IMG/VR virus record: IMGVR_UViG_3300042522_000171
Coordinates: 1 to 37,148 of that record
DNA length: 37,148 nucleotides
Source of the DNA: a virus
Strand: one strand, 5' to 3'
In this document: piece by piece, positions 13,613-20,470 of the stretch
Layout of the letters: the number at the start of each line of letters is the position of its first letter
Numbering within the stretch: position 1 is the first letter of the stretch
Program-made: the position numbers and the translations under genes
The notes under the pieces: model-generated
What the model saw: the letters and a program-made list of their open reading frames with translations, nothing else
What the model was told of the DNA's origin: nothing
Databases searched by the model: none

Positions 13613-15946
13613 TTAACAAAAAAAGTAAGTGGATTCAAGTACCGAGTCGAGATCTAGATCACCAATGATGGGTGGTTCTGTCTCAGCTCCTATTGCTTCA
13701 GCAAACTCCTGAAGGAAGTTGCCGTTAGCGAAGATTTCGTAGTAGGTTTCCCTGACTACACGATTCAACTCAGACATATCTGTGGCGCGGCACAGCACTG
13801 AGTCGTGGATGACGGTGAACGGGGCGGTGAATTTAAGGAATGCCAGATGTAAGAGGCTTGCATCGGCGCTGTGAATAAGGTTTGGCGCTGTACTGGACTT
13901 GTGTCCATTTACATCCGGTCCTTCGTAACCAGTTGTGAGATTAACTTCACAACGACCAAGTATTTGAAGTTTGACCGTCTTAACTTTCCTCTTTCTTCGA
14001 TTCTGAAGAACGATGAAACCTGACGGTGTTTCCCATTTCAAGTGGTCTGCGCCCCGCTTGAATGCAGCGCCAACTTCTTGGCGGATCCAGTCCATGACCC
14101 GCATTGGCCCTGGCACAACTTCATACATGGCCTCCCGCACAGCGTTAACGATGAGGGTTAACTCTTCAGGTGTGAACTCAGCACCCTTTTCTTTCAGCGC
14201 ATCACGGATGTACTGACGATTACTGTGCTTAGTTGCATTGTAAGGAATAGTCATAACTGTTCTCTTTGTGACCTTCCGATCTAAGAGAGAAGCCAAGTTC
14301 TGTGGAAGCTTTGTCTTAGCAACCTCAGCAACAACTTTGTATGCATCACTAGGCATTTCACCTGGCAATACATTGACTAACCTTGCTGTTGATTGATCCC
14401 TCGCCATACCAGCGAGAATCTGGAGGCCAGAACAAGTAGCATCGACTGCTACGGGTAGGGATGTCCAACTCCTGGAACATTCAATCACTGTTGCATAGAA
14501 CTCCTCACACGAAGAGAGGAATTGCCAGGGCTCAGATGCCCCTTCCCAATCACACAAATTGCTGAGTGGATCGGTTGCAACACGAGAGATGAGGTCGTGG
14601 TTGTCCTTGACCCAATCCTGTCGCTCCTTCATGGTGGCTTTGTCGAGGCCGTAGGTTGTAGCGACCTGAAAGGCCAACCACTGCTCCGCTTCAGGAGTCA
14701 TGAAGCTGGGATCAGCAAATTTCAGGAGGGATTTCCCAAAATCTGTGTCCTGAGGAGTAAGAAAAGCTGGGATTGGATAAGTGCGACCTCGATAGTCAAA
14801 TGACCACGGCAGATAGAACTTGTCTCTCTCTTTGAAGAGTTTGACAGTTTCCATTGTCATTCTTGTACGGCATGACCGTTTGAATGCTGCAGCGTTGTGG
14901 TTCATTGCCTCGGCTGCTTGGCGTCTGTATTCGTGCCGGGCCTCTTTGTTGTCCGCTATGTCCCAAGGTTTGTTGGGAATGGGTAGTTCAATAATTGGGA
15001 TGAACTTACCCACCTTGTAGCCACGCTCCATCAGGGTCTCGGCCACCTCAACCACAAAGGTGTTCAAGGTGTACGCGGTCCGCTGGAGCTTGTTCAAAAA
15101 CAGGAGAGGAGCGTTCCCCTGTATTAGTCCGTCTTCGCCCCTGCGGACCAGCTCATGGCCCTTCATGACCTCGTTGGTGAGGTAGCCGCCATGGCTGATC
15201 GGCGACCAATCCCGTGGTGGGATCAGCATCGGCCAGGCCATCGGAGCAAACAGCATGGCGTTCCGCATCAGCTCCTCCTTCATCGAGGCGAAGATGAGGC
15301 TGGGGACAATGAGGGTGGGGGTGCCGTTCGGACGCTTGATGGTGATCCGTTCAAACCATCCCGTGGCCTGCATGACACAGTCCAGCAGCCAGCCGCCCAG
15401 CTTGGCCCGAACCAAGGCACCCCAGGTGTCCCAGTTGTAGTCATGGCGGTTCATCAGGGTCTTGGCGACCGTGAAACGCTGCTGAGTGCCGCAGGAGCTG
15501 TGCCAGTAGCTCCTCCTGATGCGATCCATTAGGTCGGGGTCTTGCGCCTCGTACCACCGCAGCTGGGCCTCCTGTTCCAGGGCCTGTCCAATGGAGGTGA
15601 TCACGTTGGCGATCTCATTGGCCCGGTCCTTGGGACTGAAGACCTTGTCAAAGGTCAGCTTGAGGGCGATGGCCGCAGCTGCCTCCGGCTCGATCCCCTC
15701 CAGGTATTGGTGAATCGTGGCGAAGTCCCGCCCGTTCTTGCCCGCGTGGATGCGGCTCAGCGTATCCGTGATGACCCGTGCCACCTCCGGTAAGGCTGCA
15801 TTGATGCTGGGGGCTCCATAGACCGAGGCAGAGGCGTAGGAGCGCTCCTCCATCTTGAGTGTGTTGTCTAGCAGCCCTTGACGACCGCAGGCCGATGCCT
15901 GGCGCTCAAAAGCGAGCTGCTCCTCGATCAGAGCGGGTGTTGACAT
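13613..15946 (-). CDS. Single-subunit RNA polymerase (T7 gp1-like), 777 aa
   Basis: Catalytic motifs of the T7 family are complete: VDATCSGLQILAGMARDQ (first Asp), KRTVMTIPYNATKHSNRQYI (Lys and Tyr of the O helix), KWETPSGFIVLQNRR before the specificity loop, and FTVIHDSVLC (second Asp). The end, TYFFC, matches the aromatic C-terminus of the family. It is about 100 residues shorter than T7 (883), mainly before the palm, as in other cyanopodoviruses. It transcribes the middle and late genes. The 3' two thirds has base usage like its neighbours while the 5' third (about 15030-15946) is clearly more GC-rich, suggesting a recombination joint inside the gene. Two repeat motifs and a terminator precede it. 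Confidence 0.97.
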   Translation of the reverse strand: MSTPALIEEQLAFERQASACGRQGLLDNTLKMEERSYASASVYGAPSINAALPEVARVITDTLSRIHAGKNGRDFATIHQYLEGIEPEAAAAIALKLTFDKVFSPKDRANEIANVITSIGQALEQEAQLRWYEAQDPDLMDRIRRSYWHSSCGTQQRFTVAKTLMNRHDYNWDTWGALVRAKLGGWLLDCVMQATGWFERITIKRPNGTPTLIVPSLIFASMKEELMRNAMLFAPMAWPMLIPPRDWSPISHGGYLTNEVMKGHELVRRGEDGLIQGNAPLLFLNKLQRTAYTLNTFVVEVAETLMERGYKVGKFIPIIELPIPNKPWDIADNKEARHEYRRQAAEAMNHNAAAFKRSCRTRMTMETVKLFKERDKFYLPWSFDYRGRTYPIPAFLTPQDTDFGKSLLKFADPSFMTPEAEQWLAFQVATTYGLDKATMKERQDWVKDNHDLISRVATDPLSNLCDWEGASEPWQFLSSCEEFYATVIECSRSWTSLPVAVDATCSGLQILAGMARDQSTARLVNVLPGEMPSDAYKVVAEVAKTKLPQNLASLLDRKVTKRTVMTIPYNATKHSNRQYIRDALKEKGAEFTPEELTLIVNAVREAMYEVVPGPMRVMDWIRQEVGAAFKRGADHLKWETPSGFIVLQNRRKRKVKTVKLQILGRCEVNLTTGYEGPDVNGHKSSTAPNLIHSADASLLHLAFLKFTAPFTVIHDSVLCRATDMSELNRVVRETYYEIFANGNFLQEFAEAIGAETEPPIIGDLDLDSVLESTYFFC

Positions 15947-15968
15947 TCTGTCTCAAGTGGAATGGTTG
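15947..15968 (-). promoter_or_regulatory. Repeat motif E (AACCATTCCACT), directly before RNA polymerase start
   Basis: On the minus strand this reads CAACCATTCCACTTGAGACA and ends one base before the RNA polymerase ATG. It belongs to the set of AACCRTTCCACT repeats found before early genes. Its role, promoter, operator or RNA signal, is not established. No better ribosome site for the polymerase is visible. Confidence 0.5.
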
Positions 15969-15986
15969 TCGCTAGATCCGCTGCTA

Positions 15987-16012
15987 GTTCCTTGTGACGA
16001 GTGGAAACCAGA
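15987..16012 (-). promoter_or_regulatory. Repeat motif D (GGTTTCCACTCGTCACAAGG)
   Basis: A second copy lies about 40 bases upstream of motif E and just after the terminator at 16022-16043. It keeps TTCCACT and the CACAAGGA tail of the other copies. Placed between a terminator and the RNA polymerase gene, it is where a promoter would be expected. Confidence 0.5.
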
Positions 16013-16021
16013 CAGCCATTG

Positions 16022-16043
16022 AAAAGCCGGGCTTTAACCCGGC
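16022..16043 (-). terminator. Intrinsic terminator downstream of attP, before RNA polymerase
   Basis: On the minus strand GCCGGG, a six-base loop and CCCGGC form a strong stem followed by TTTT. It would stop transcripts coming from the integrase operon or, in an integrated prophage, from the host tRNA gene before they reach RNA polymerase. Confidence 0.8.
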
Positions 16044-16074
16044 ATGTATCCACAGTGCAAATTCAGTCGGTCCG

Positions 16075-16116
16075 AGAACCTGAAACTAGCGCGTCTACCA
16101 ATTCCGCCACATCCGC
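16075..16116 (-). other. Putative attP core: 5' 42 bases of a tRNA-Leu gene
   Basis: Read on the minus strand, the sequence begins GCGGATGTGGCGGAATTGG, followed by TAGACGCGCTAGTTTCAGG and TTCT: acceptor 5' strand, D arm and anticodon loop (CAG) of a bacterial tRNA-Leu. After base 16075 it stops resembling a tRNA, so this is a fragment and not a functional gene. It lies 107 bases downstream of the integrase. Prochlorococcus podovirus P-SSP7 is reported to carry a 42-base match to part of its host's tRNA-Leu gene just downstream of its integrase; length and position here are the same. The exact edges need the host gene. Confidence 0.85.
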
Positions 16117-16222
16117 GTGGGGATTCCAGCGATGAGACTCAGGAGAGCCGCCCCGCTTGGCACCTCAAAAGAGTACCAGATTGGGGGTCACTAGACGAGC
16201 TAGATCCGGCCTTTACACGGAG

Positions 16223-17098
16223 TCACAACGCGTTGATCGCATCGACACGGGCCTTGTCCGTGACCTTTGCATATCGTAACGTTGTCTCCACGTTGGCGTG
16301 TCCCATGAGACCCATGAGGGTACGGATGGGCACCCCGGCCTCGGCGCACCATGTGGCAAACGTGTGACGCAGGGAGTGGAACGTCCAACTGTCATCTTTC
16401 TTCACAGAGTAATTCCTTACTTTTTTGAAGGCACGAATCAGTTGGTCCTTACCCCCAGGCCAATCATCGCCGAAGATCAGGGTCTCGCGCTTGGCGTATT
16501 CACTGCGTCCATGTAACACCGGGAAGATGCGATCATGGATCGGCACCGTGCGGTAATTCTTGGACTTGGTTTCAAACCCCTCACGACCGCCGATGTAAAT
16601 CTGCTTGGTCGAAAGATCGAGATCCTTGACCCGCAGTTTCAGCAATTCCCCCTGGCGCATGCCGGTGTAGGCCGCGACCACGATGATGGCGGCCACATCG
16701 TCCCGTGCAAAGGGATCCTGGGCGGCTTCCACCATGGTCTCCACCTCCGGCTTGGTGAACCACGTCAGACGGTGCTCCCCCTCCTCCCGGCGCTGGAAGC
16801 GGGGTGGGTTGAAGTCGATCACCCCCATCGCCGCACAGTGATTGAGCACGGTCGAGACCGCGCTGATCACCCGGTTGATGGTGGAGCTGGACATCTGCCG
16901 CTCCGTCTCCAAATCAATGCACACCTGCGTCATGATCAGGGGCGTGATTTTTACGAGTGGAAATGAGTTACCAACACAATTCGTAAAGTGTTGGCAGTTG
17001 TAGGTGTTGGTGGGGCGGGAGTTGCCCCGACGCCAGGCGTCCCTGGTTTTGAAGGTGAAGTCAACAGCTTCCCCCCAGGTTTTGACGGATTCAATCAC
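16223..17098 (-). CDS. int: Tyrosine recombinase (phage integrase), 291 aa
   Basis: The catalytic domain has all expected residues: Arg in AAYTGMRQGELLKLR (about 141-155), HSLRHTFATW (His-x-x-Arg), LMGLMGHANVETT (His) and the nucleophile Tyr in LRYAKV near the end. The N-terminal part holds an SAM-like core-binding region (TQVCIDLETERQMSSSTINR). It would recombine the nearby tRNA-Leu fragment with the host gene. The start is a GTG at 17098 that overlaps the stop of the MarR-like gene, so both are co-translated. The gene is GC-rich relative to the replication genes. Confidence 0.95.
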   Translation of the reverse strand: MIESVKTWGEAVDFTFKTRDAWRRGNSRPTNTYNCQHFTNCVGNSFPLVKITPLIMTQVCIDLETERQMSSSTINRVISAVSTVLNHCAAMGVIDFNPPRFQRREEGEHRLTWFTKPEVETMVEAAQDPFARDDVAAIIVVAAYTGMRQGELLKLRVKDLDLSTKQIYIGGREGFETKSKNYRTVPIHDRIFPVLHGRSEYAKRETLIFGDDWPGGKDQLIRAFKKVRNYSVKKDDSWTFHSLRHTFATWCAEAGVPIRTLMGLMGHANVETTLRYAKVTDKARVDAINAL

Positions 17099-17483
17099 GG
17101 TCGAGAATCTCCTTGATCTTGAGAACCATTTGGTGTCCCTTGGGTGTGAGCTTCACGATCCGGCGGCGGTGGTTCAGGGGATCGACTGTCTTGACAATCA
17201 GTCCCATACCAGGCTTGCCCAATCGGTGATGCGTACTCAGCCAGTCTGTGTTGCGGCTCGTGCTGTTGGGTGACATACCCAAATCCTCTTGGATCGCTTG
17301 CAGGTGGCAAGGATTGTGGGAGGCGATGTAGCAGAAGACCGACACCAGCTGGCCGGGGACTTCAACATCCTTCTCCCGAAACAACTCGTGGACGCGGAGG
17401 AGGCGCCACATCACGAGGTCCGTCTTCTCTTTGAGGAGTGGACTGCTTGTTTCGGGCATCGGTGCGGTTGAAGAACCAATCAC
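17091..17483 (-). CDS. MarR-like winged-helix regulator, about 130 aa
   Basis: The arrangement is that of a MarR-type winged helix: a helical start (SPLLKEKTDLVMWRLLRVHE), the recognition region LQAIQEDLGMSPNSTSRNTDWL near 78-99, then a wing with VDPLNHRRRIVKLTPKGHQM near 105-124. These proteins bind DNA as dimers and respond to ligands or act as simple repressors. The stop overlaps the integrase GTG start, so it is a candidate regulator of integration. The start is a GTG at 17483; an ATG eight codons later (MPETSSPLL) is possible. Confidence 0.7.
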   Translation of the reverse strand: MIGSSTAPMPETSSPLLKEKTDLVMWRLLRVHELFREKDVEVPGQLVSVFCYIASHNPCHLQAIQEDLGMSPNSTSRNTDWLSTHHRLGKPGMGLIVKTVDPLNHRRRIVKLTPKGHQMVLKIKEILDRD

Positions 17484-17604
17484 AACCTAGCAACAAATGA
17501 CCCAAGCGAAGCTGTAGAGATCCGCAGTAAATATGCAGCGCACAGTAGGGCTGTGGTGTGCTATCCCACCCGGCATACAGTCCGAGGGCATCAAACAGGG
17601 TCAT
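17362..17604 (-). CDS. Small hypothetical protein, up to 80 aa
   Basis: The first 45 residues (MTLFDALGLYAGWDSTPQPY, then LRLGHLLLGCDWFF) are encoded between the upstream small gene and the MarR-like gene, filling a gap. The remainder overlaps the MarR-like gene and is low-complexity. The start overlaps the stop of the frame ending at 17591. It could be a real small protein or a shadow; no motif is recognised. Confidence 0.35.
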   Translation of the reverse strand: MTLFDALGLYAGWDSTPQPYCALHIYCGSLQLRLGHLLLGCDWFFNRTDARNKQSTPQREDGPRDVAPPPRPRVVSGEGC

Positions 17605-17674
17605 CCGCGAGGTCAGGTCGAAAGGAATGGTAGTACAGCTGTTCTGCAGCTCTGCGCTTATGCGGAATCTGCAT
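17591..17674 (-). CDS. Possible very small protein, 27 aa
   Basis: The frame runs MQIPHKRRAAEQLYYHSF and ends RPDLADDPV. It starts inside the end of the preceding gene and its stop overlaps the next start, like many genes here. It is very short and lacks a ribosome site, so support is weak. Confidence 0.28.
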   Translation of the reverse strand: MQIPHKRRAAEQLYYHSFRPDLADDPV

Positions 17675-17852
17675 GATGCAGTGGTGGCAAGCCGGGGTGC
17701 TCCATGAACAGGGTGTGCCAGTCGTCCCCCCAGGCGTCCCGGTATTCATCAGCACTGAAGCTGGAGCCCTTGAAAGCCGGGGAGGCAACGGGCTGGAAGT
17801 CGTCAATCGTCGGGGTAGTTGAGTGTTGCAACGTACTGTTGAGTAAGGACAA
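17658..17852 (-). CDS. Small hypothetical protein, 64 aa
   Basis: The protein contains IDDFQPVASPAFKGSSFSAD and DEYRDAWGDDWHTLFMEHPG, with a compositional pattern of a folded small protein and no shadow-like bias. The longest frame starts at a TTG (17852) 50 bases inside the upstream gene, with GAAG just before it. Function unknown; it lies in the unit that leads to the MarR-like and integrase genes. Confidence 0.6.
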   Translation of the reverse strand: MSLLNSTLQHSTTPTIDDFQPVASPAFKGSSFSADEYRDAWGDDWHTLFMEHPGLPPLHHADSA

Positions 17853-18099
17853 GTACTTCTATGCCTTGTTCGGCCAGTTGCGCTATTTTCTGTCGAGCTA
17901 CACCTTCTCGCTTGTAGGCGTACTCGGTGACCTTGCTATGCTTACGGTTATAGGCTCTAACCACGCAGCAGTACGGATCGGGCAAGTCCCACACGACAGA
18001 ATCCTGGAGGATTTCAATAAAGGGACAGGCCTCAATATCACTATCACTCAAACCGTTCACTTCTTCCCATTCATTGGGAAAGGGATCCTTTTTAGCCAT
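17803..18099 (-). CDS. Hypothetical protein, 98 aa
   Basis: The ATG at 18099 overlaps the stop of the upstream gene (CTATGGCTAA). The protein begins MAKKDPFPNEWEEVNGLSD, contains DSVVWDLPDPYCCVVRAYN, then a basic KHSKVTEYAYKREGVARQKI and a C-terminal helix-strand (QLAEQGIEVLVLTQQY). This looks like a small alpha/beta protein. No family recognised. Confidence 0.65.
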   Translation of the reverse strand: MAKKDPFPNEWEEVNGLSDSDIEACPFIEILQDSVVWDLPDPYCCVVRAYNRKHSKVTEYAYKREGVARQKIAQLAEQGIEVLVLTQQYVATLNYPDD

Positions 18100-18352
18100 A
18101 GTGGAGCCCCAGTTGTTTATCCTCACAATCGCGAATGCATTGCACTGCGTCCTTGAGAGCGGGATCATGCGGATCCGTAGCTTTCAAGTCCTGATAGTAT
18201 TGGCACATAAGTAACAGTGCATCCAGATATGTTAGTTCACGAAGTTGCTGCATCCATGTGGGAGTTGGGTAGATCTTGCGATCTGGGGACAATTTCAGGT
18301 GCGTCAAGCGTCGTAACGGAGGAGGCCGGGCCTTGGGACGTGGCGGCGTCAC
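18092..18352 (-). CDS. Hypothetical protein, 86 aa
   Basis: The protein has a Pro/Arg-rich start (TPPRPKARPPPLRRL) and a helical body (LRELTYLDALLLMCQYYQDL) with a C-terminal DCEDKQLGLHYG. A GTG at 18352 is the likely start, with GAGG upstream at long spacing. It is the first gene after the terminator at 18394-18413. Function unknown. Confidence 0.55.
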   Translation of the reverse strand: MTPPRPKARPPPLRRLTHLKLSPDRKIYPTPTWMQQLRELTYLDALLLMCQYYQDLKATDPHDPALKDAVQCIRDCEDKQLGLHYG

Positions 18353-18393
18353 AGAATTGTTGTTATCCTCTGGTGAAAGGTTAAAAGCTAAAA

Positions 18394-18413
18394 GAAAAGC
18401 CTCAATCGAGGCT
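18394..18413 (-). terminator. Intrinsic terminator between early units
   Basis: On the minus strand a stem of GCCTC and GAGGC (plus one A-T pair) with a four-base loop is followed by TTTTCTTTT. It overlaps the stop codon of the upstream HTH-like gene and separates two early units. Confidence 0.75.
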
Positions 18414-18713
18414 CAGGGGGGTGAGATAGGAGGCCAGATGGTCGTGCAGCTGATCGGTCGCCTCCTTGAGATGCGTTTGGGTGATGAGATCGAGGCCAAT
18501 GAGATGTTGAAGAGAGAGAAACTTACTCAACTCCAACGAGTCGTGATGCAAACCGGCATAGAGATACGTCCGTGCAATCCCAAGTGCCTCCGTGAGATGG
18601 GTGACACCTGGAGTACGTTCCTGGATGGTGGATAACACAAGTTCAACATCATCATCTGTGAGTTGCACACCGATGTAATGAACAGGTTGCTCACGCAAGA
18701 CAAGAGAAGCCAT
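18402..18713 (-). CDS. Putative helix-turn-helix protein, 103 aa
   Basis: The central part VTHLTEALGIARTYLYAGLH (about 48-67) has helix-turn-helix spacing, followed by SLELSKFLSLQHLIGLDLIT, resembling small phage HTH proteins with a ruler-like second helix pair. The N-terminal LTDDDVELVLSTIQER looks helical. I take the ATG at 18713 (MASLVLREQ) as start over an upstream one. A terminator overlaps its stop. It could regulate early genes or lysogeny; this is inference. Confidence 0.55.
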   Translation of the reverse strand: MASLVLREQPVHYIGVQLTDDDVELVLSTIQERTPGVTHLTEALGIARTYLYAGLHHDSLELSKFLSLQHLIGLDLITQTHLKEATDQLHDHLASYLTPLSLD

Positions 18714-18715
18714 GA

Positions 18716-18868
18716 TCAGATGATGGGGTGTTCTTCGATGGTGAAACAAGAATCAGGGGACTCACGCATGAGCACCTCCATGTAGGCAAGGGCTTGTTTG
18801 TTATCACGGAAGCAGGCAACAATGTGCATCCACATATCGAGGATGACAAAGGCATGATTAGATGACAT
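18716..18868 (-). CDS. Small hypothetical protein, 50 aa
   Basis: The frame MSSNHAFVILDMWMHIVACF to CFTIEEHPII starts 11 bases inside the upstream gene and stops three bases before the next ATG. The first half is hydrophobic (FVILDMWMHIVACF) but mixed with His and Asp, so a membrane role is uncertain. Function unknown. Confidence 0.55.
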   Translation of the reverse strand: MSSNHAFVILDMWMHIVACFRDNKQALAYMEVLMRESPDSCFTIEEHPII

Positions 18869-19061
18869 CAATGGAGTCATAGTCGAGCAGATCCCTGTCT
18901 GGGTGAATGGCTTGCACCTCGATGACACGCTCTCCGCGCTTACACTCGCGGTAACTGATGCTGATGGCCTTGTCATAGTTGGCGGCAGAGTAGACATGCT
19001 GTTCCGTCACAAACCAGCCTCCCTGTGGTTGAGGGATGCCGTAAGTGGTCACCCAATCCAT
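18858..19061 (-). CDS. Small hypothetical protein, 67 aa
   Basis: The protein starts MDWVTTYGIPQPQGGWFVTE and includes AANYDKAISISYRECKRGER, a beta-rich pattern. Its ATG shares a base with the TAA of the upstream gene. The end overlaps the next start. Function unknown. Confidence 0.6.
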   Translation of the reverse strand: MDWVTTYGIPQPQGGWFVTEQHVYSAANYDKAISISYRECKRGERVIEVQAIHPDRDLLDYDSIDVI

Positions 19062-19189
19062 TAGTTACGTGCCTCCAGGGTTTGCTGCTGGAGCACTTGC
19101 GGATCAACCCCCAGCGCTCCGTAAACAGTCAGGGATGACATCGCGACAGTCATCACCACAAGCAAGACGTTCTCAACGAAGATTTTCAT
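19061..19189 (-). CDS. Small single-pass membrane or exported peptide, 42 aa
   Basis: The product is MKIFVENVLLVVMTVAMSSL followed by TVYGALGVDPQVLQQQ. The N-terminal basic residue and hydrophobic run of about 20 residues indicate a membrane anchor or signal sequence. It overlaps the ribbon-helix-helix gene by 17 bases and the next gene by one. A small early membrane peptide could act on the host envelope or exclude other phages, but nothing shows this directly. Confidence 0.58.
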   Translation of the reverse strand: MKIFVENVLLVVMTVAMSSLTVYGALGVDPQVLQQQTLEARN

Positions 19190-19328
19190 GGAAGTGTTTC
19201 TCAATGATGAAGGCACAAAGGTTGGAGATACTGCGTCCCTGTTCGGTGGAACGAGTGACGAGTTGGGCGTACATGTAGCCAGGAATTGTGAAGCAGACCC
19301 TGACTGTATTGAGAGGCTTATTCGCCAT
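19173..19328 (-). CDS. Putative ribbon-helix-helix DNA-binding protein, 51 aa
   Basis: The ATG at 19328 follows an excellent ribosome site (AAGGAG). The protein starts MANKPLNTVRVCFTIPGYMY, a beta strand followed by helix, and continues QLVTRSTEQGRSISNLCAFI, the turn and second helix of CopG/Arc-type proteins. Such proteins bind operators as dimers. It could bind one of the inverted or direct repeats near 21120-21170. Assignment is by pattern only. Confidence 0.6.
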   Translation of the reverse strand: MANKPLNTVRVCFTIPGYMYAQLVTRSTEQGRSISNLCAFIIEKHFHENLR

Positions 19329-19584
19329 CTGTTGACTCCTTGTGTTGGGCAAGTAGTTGTTGACTGAGTTCATACTCGGCGCGATGGTTCTGGCAACGTG
19401 ACCACATCTCACGCTCTTCTTCGTGGGTCTTGACGATGATGGGTTCGATCTTGATGGATTCATCCACCTCAAAGTGACGACTCATATGTTTGAGACGTTC
19501 AATGACTGCGTCCATGGAATCAAAGACACCAACGAGTTGATTGGTGCTGTAATCCGTTGAGTAATGAAGTGCGTACAGAGTCAT
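19318..19584 (-). CDS. Hypothetical protein, 88 aa
   Basis: The protein begins MTLYALHYSTDYSTNQLVGV and continues FDSMDAVIERLKHMSRHFE, an alpha/beta pattern, with a charged helical end (HEEEREMWSRCQNHRAEYEL). It is the first gene after the terminator at 19638-19662. A purine-rich AAGGA lies about 20 bases before the ATG, further than usual. Function unknown. Confidence 0.65.
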   Translation of the reverse strand: MTLYALHYSTDYSTNQLVGVFDSMDAVIERLKHMSRHFEVDESIKIEPIIVKTHEEEREMWSRCQNHRAEYELSQQLLAQHKESTDGE

Positions 19585-19637
19585 GGTTGTTGTTGTTGGG
19601 TGAGTCCTTGTGAAGTCGTAACGGAAATAATGGGCAC

Positions 19638-19662
19638 AAAAAAAGAGGGAGCCGAAACTCCC
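19638..19662 (-). terminator. Intrinsic terminator between early units
   Basis: On the minus strand GGGAG, a six-base loop and CTCCC are followed by TCTTTTTTT. It ends the first early unit after the 253-residue gene. The plus strand also carries T-rich sequence beyond the stem, so it could work in both directions. Confidence 0.85.
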
Positions 19663-19670
19663 CTTTACTT

Positions 19671-19690
19671 TTTGCTGTGTGGAACGGTTA
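19671..19690 (-). promoter_or_regulatory. Repeat motif F (AACCGTTCCACA), degenerate copy
   Basis: This copy begins on the stop codon of the 253-residue gene and is followed within ten bases by the terminator stem. It keeps AACCGTTCCAC but diverges afterwards. A promoter here would be stopped at once, so it may be a remnant or an RNA signal. Confidence 0.35.
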
Positions 19691-20449
19691 GACCGCAGTT
19701 ACATACTTGGCACCAGAACCATGAGCATGCACAAACACATCAAGTTTAGAACCATCGCACAACTTACAAGTTGCACACTGGGCTTTGCTATCCTCCACAG
19801 TTGCAGGGCATTGTTTAGCGTAGACAATGGTAGCCTCCTTGTTGACAACGGTGAATGTTTTCCAGCCGTGAGCAGTAGCATCAAGGTAATCCTGGAAGCC
19901 ATCACAACTAGCTTGAAAAATACCCTTGAAGACTTGTGCAAACTCTTCACGCCACTGGTGAGTATATCCAGTGTGACCTTCAGCGTAAGAATTAAAGAGG
20001 TTAACGACTTGTGGGTTAATTACACTCGGGTCACCATAGGCACCCCAGCGAATGCGTCGCCCCGTGGCGATAGCTTCAACGTCAGCGTAGAAGGTTCCAT
20101 TAGAAGGTAGATCCTTGCAACCAACGTAGTCCAACTCCTTATAGACTCCACGCTTATATGCTTTCCAAACACTGTTAGGTCCCTGTCCATAGTTCACATA
20201 ACAGGAACGATTGATCATCTTATCAAGAGCAGGACTATATTCACCACGGTGAACACAATTGCCGCAGATCGTGACATCCTTGCCAGTCTGTACGGCTTCC
20301 ACCGGGCTAATATCCTCACGCAAGATCCACACTTGCGCCATGTTGCCAGTCTTTCGATTGGTGCTCTTAAGTGTCAAGATCGTAACGTATGTTGCACCGT
20401 CAATCGGTGAGACATTGCGATCGATAACGTAGCCGTTAGCTTTAGCCAT
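19688..20449 (-). CDS. Conserved phage-type protein with Cys clusters, 253 aa
   Basis: The protein has two cysteine-rich parts: DVTICGNCVHRG, then NRSCYVNYGQGPNSVWKAYKRG near 82-103, and a C-terminal QCPATVEDSKAQCATCKLCDG near 218-238. The CGNCxHR plus CYVNxGQGP pattern recurs in hypothetical proteins of many phages and some plasmids, as far as I recall. The last cysteines could bind zinc or a cluster. It has a good ribosome site (AAGGAG) and a repeat motif upstream, and is the largest early gene before a terminator. Early position suggests takeover of the host; function unknown. Confidence 0.72.
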   Translation of the reverse strand: MAKANGYVIDRNVSPIDGATYVTILTLKSTNRKTGNMAQVWILREDISPVEAVQTGKDVTICGNCVHRGEYSPALDKMINRSCYVNYGQGPNSVWKAYKRGVYKELDYVGCKDLPSNGTFYADVEAIATGRRIRWGAYGDPSVINPQVVNLFNSYAEGHTGYTHQWREEFAQVFKGIFQASCDGFQDYLDATAHGWKTFTVVNKEATIVYAKQCPATVEDSKAQCATCKLCDGSKLDVFVHAHGSGAKYVTAV

Positions 20450-20470
20450 TTTGGTGGGCTCCTTGTTGTT

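Noticed and set aside
13605-13625. Terminator after RNA polymerase
   Set aside because: There is a run of seven T at the end of the gene, but no stem precedes it; the T-run encodes the Phe-Phe end of the polymerase.
16075-16116. A functional tRNA-Leu gene
   Set aside because: Only the 5' half is present; the sequence after the anticodon loop does not form the anticodon stem, variable arm, T arm or acceptor 3' strand.
16535-16966. Plus-strand frame of 143 codons opposite the integrase
   Set aside because: His/Gly/Arg-rich shadow caused by GC-rich codons of the integrase; no promoter or ribosome site.
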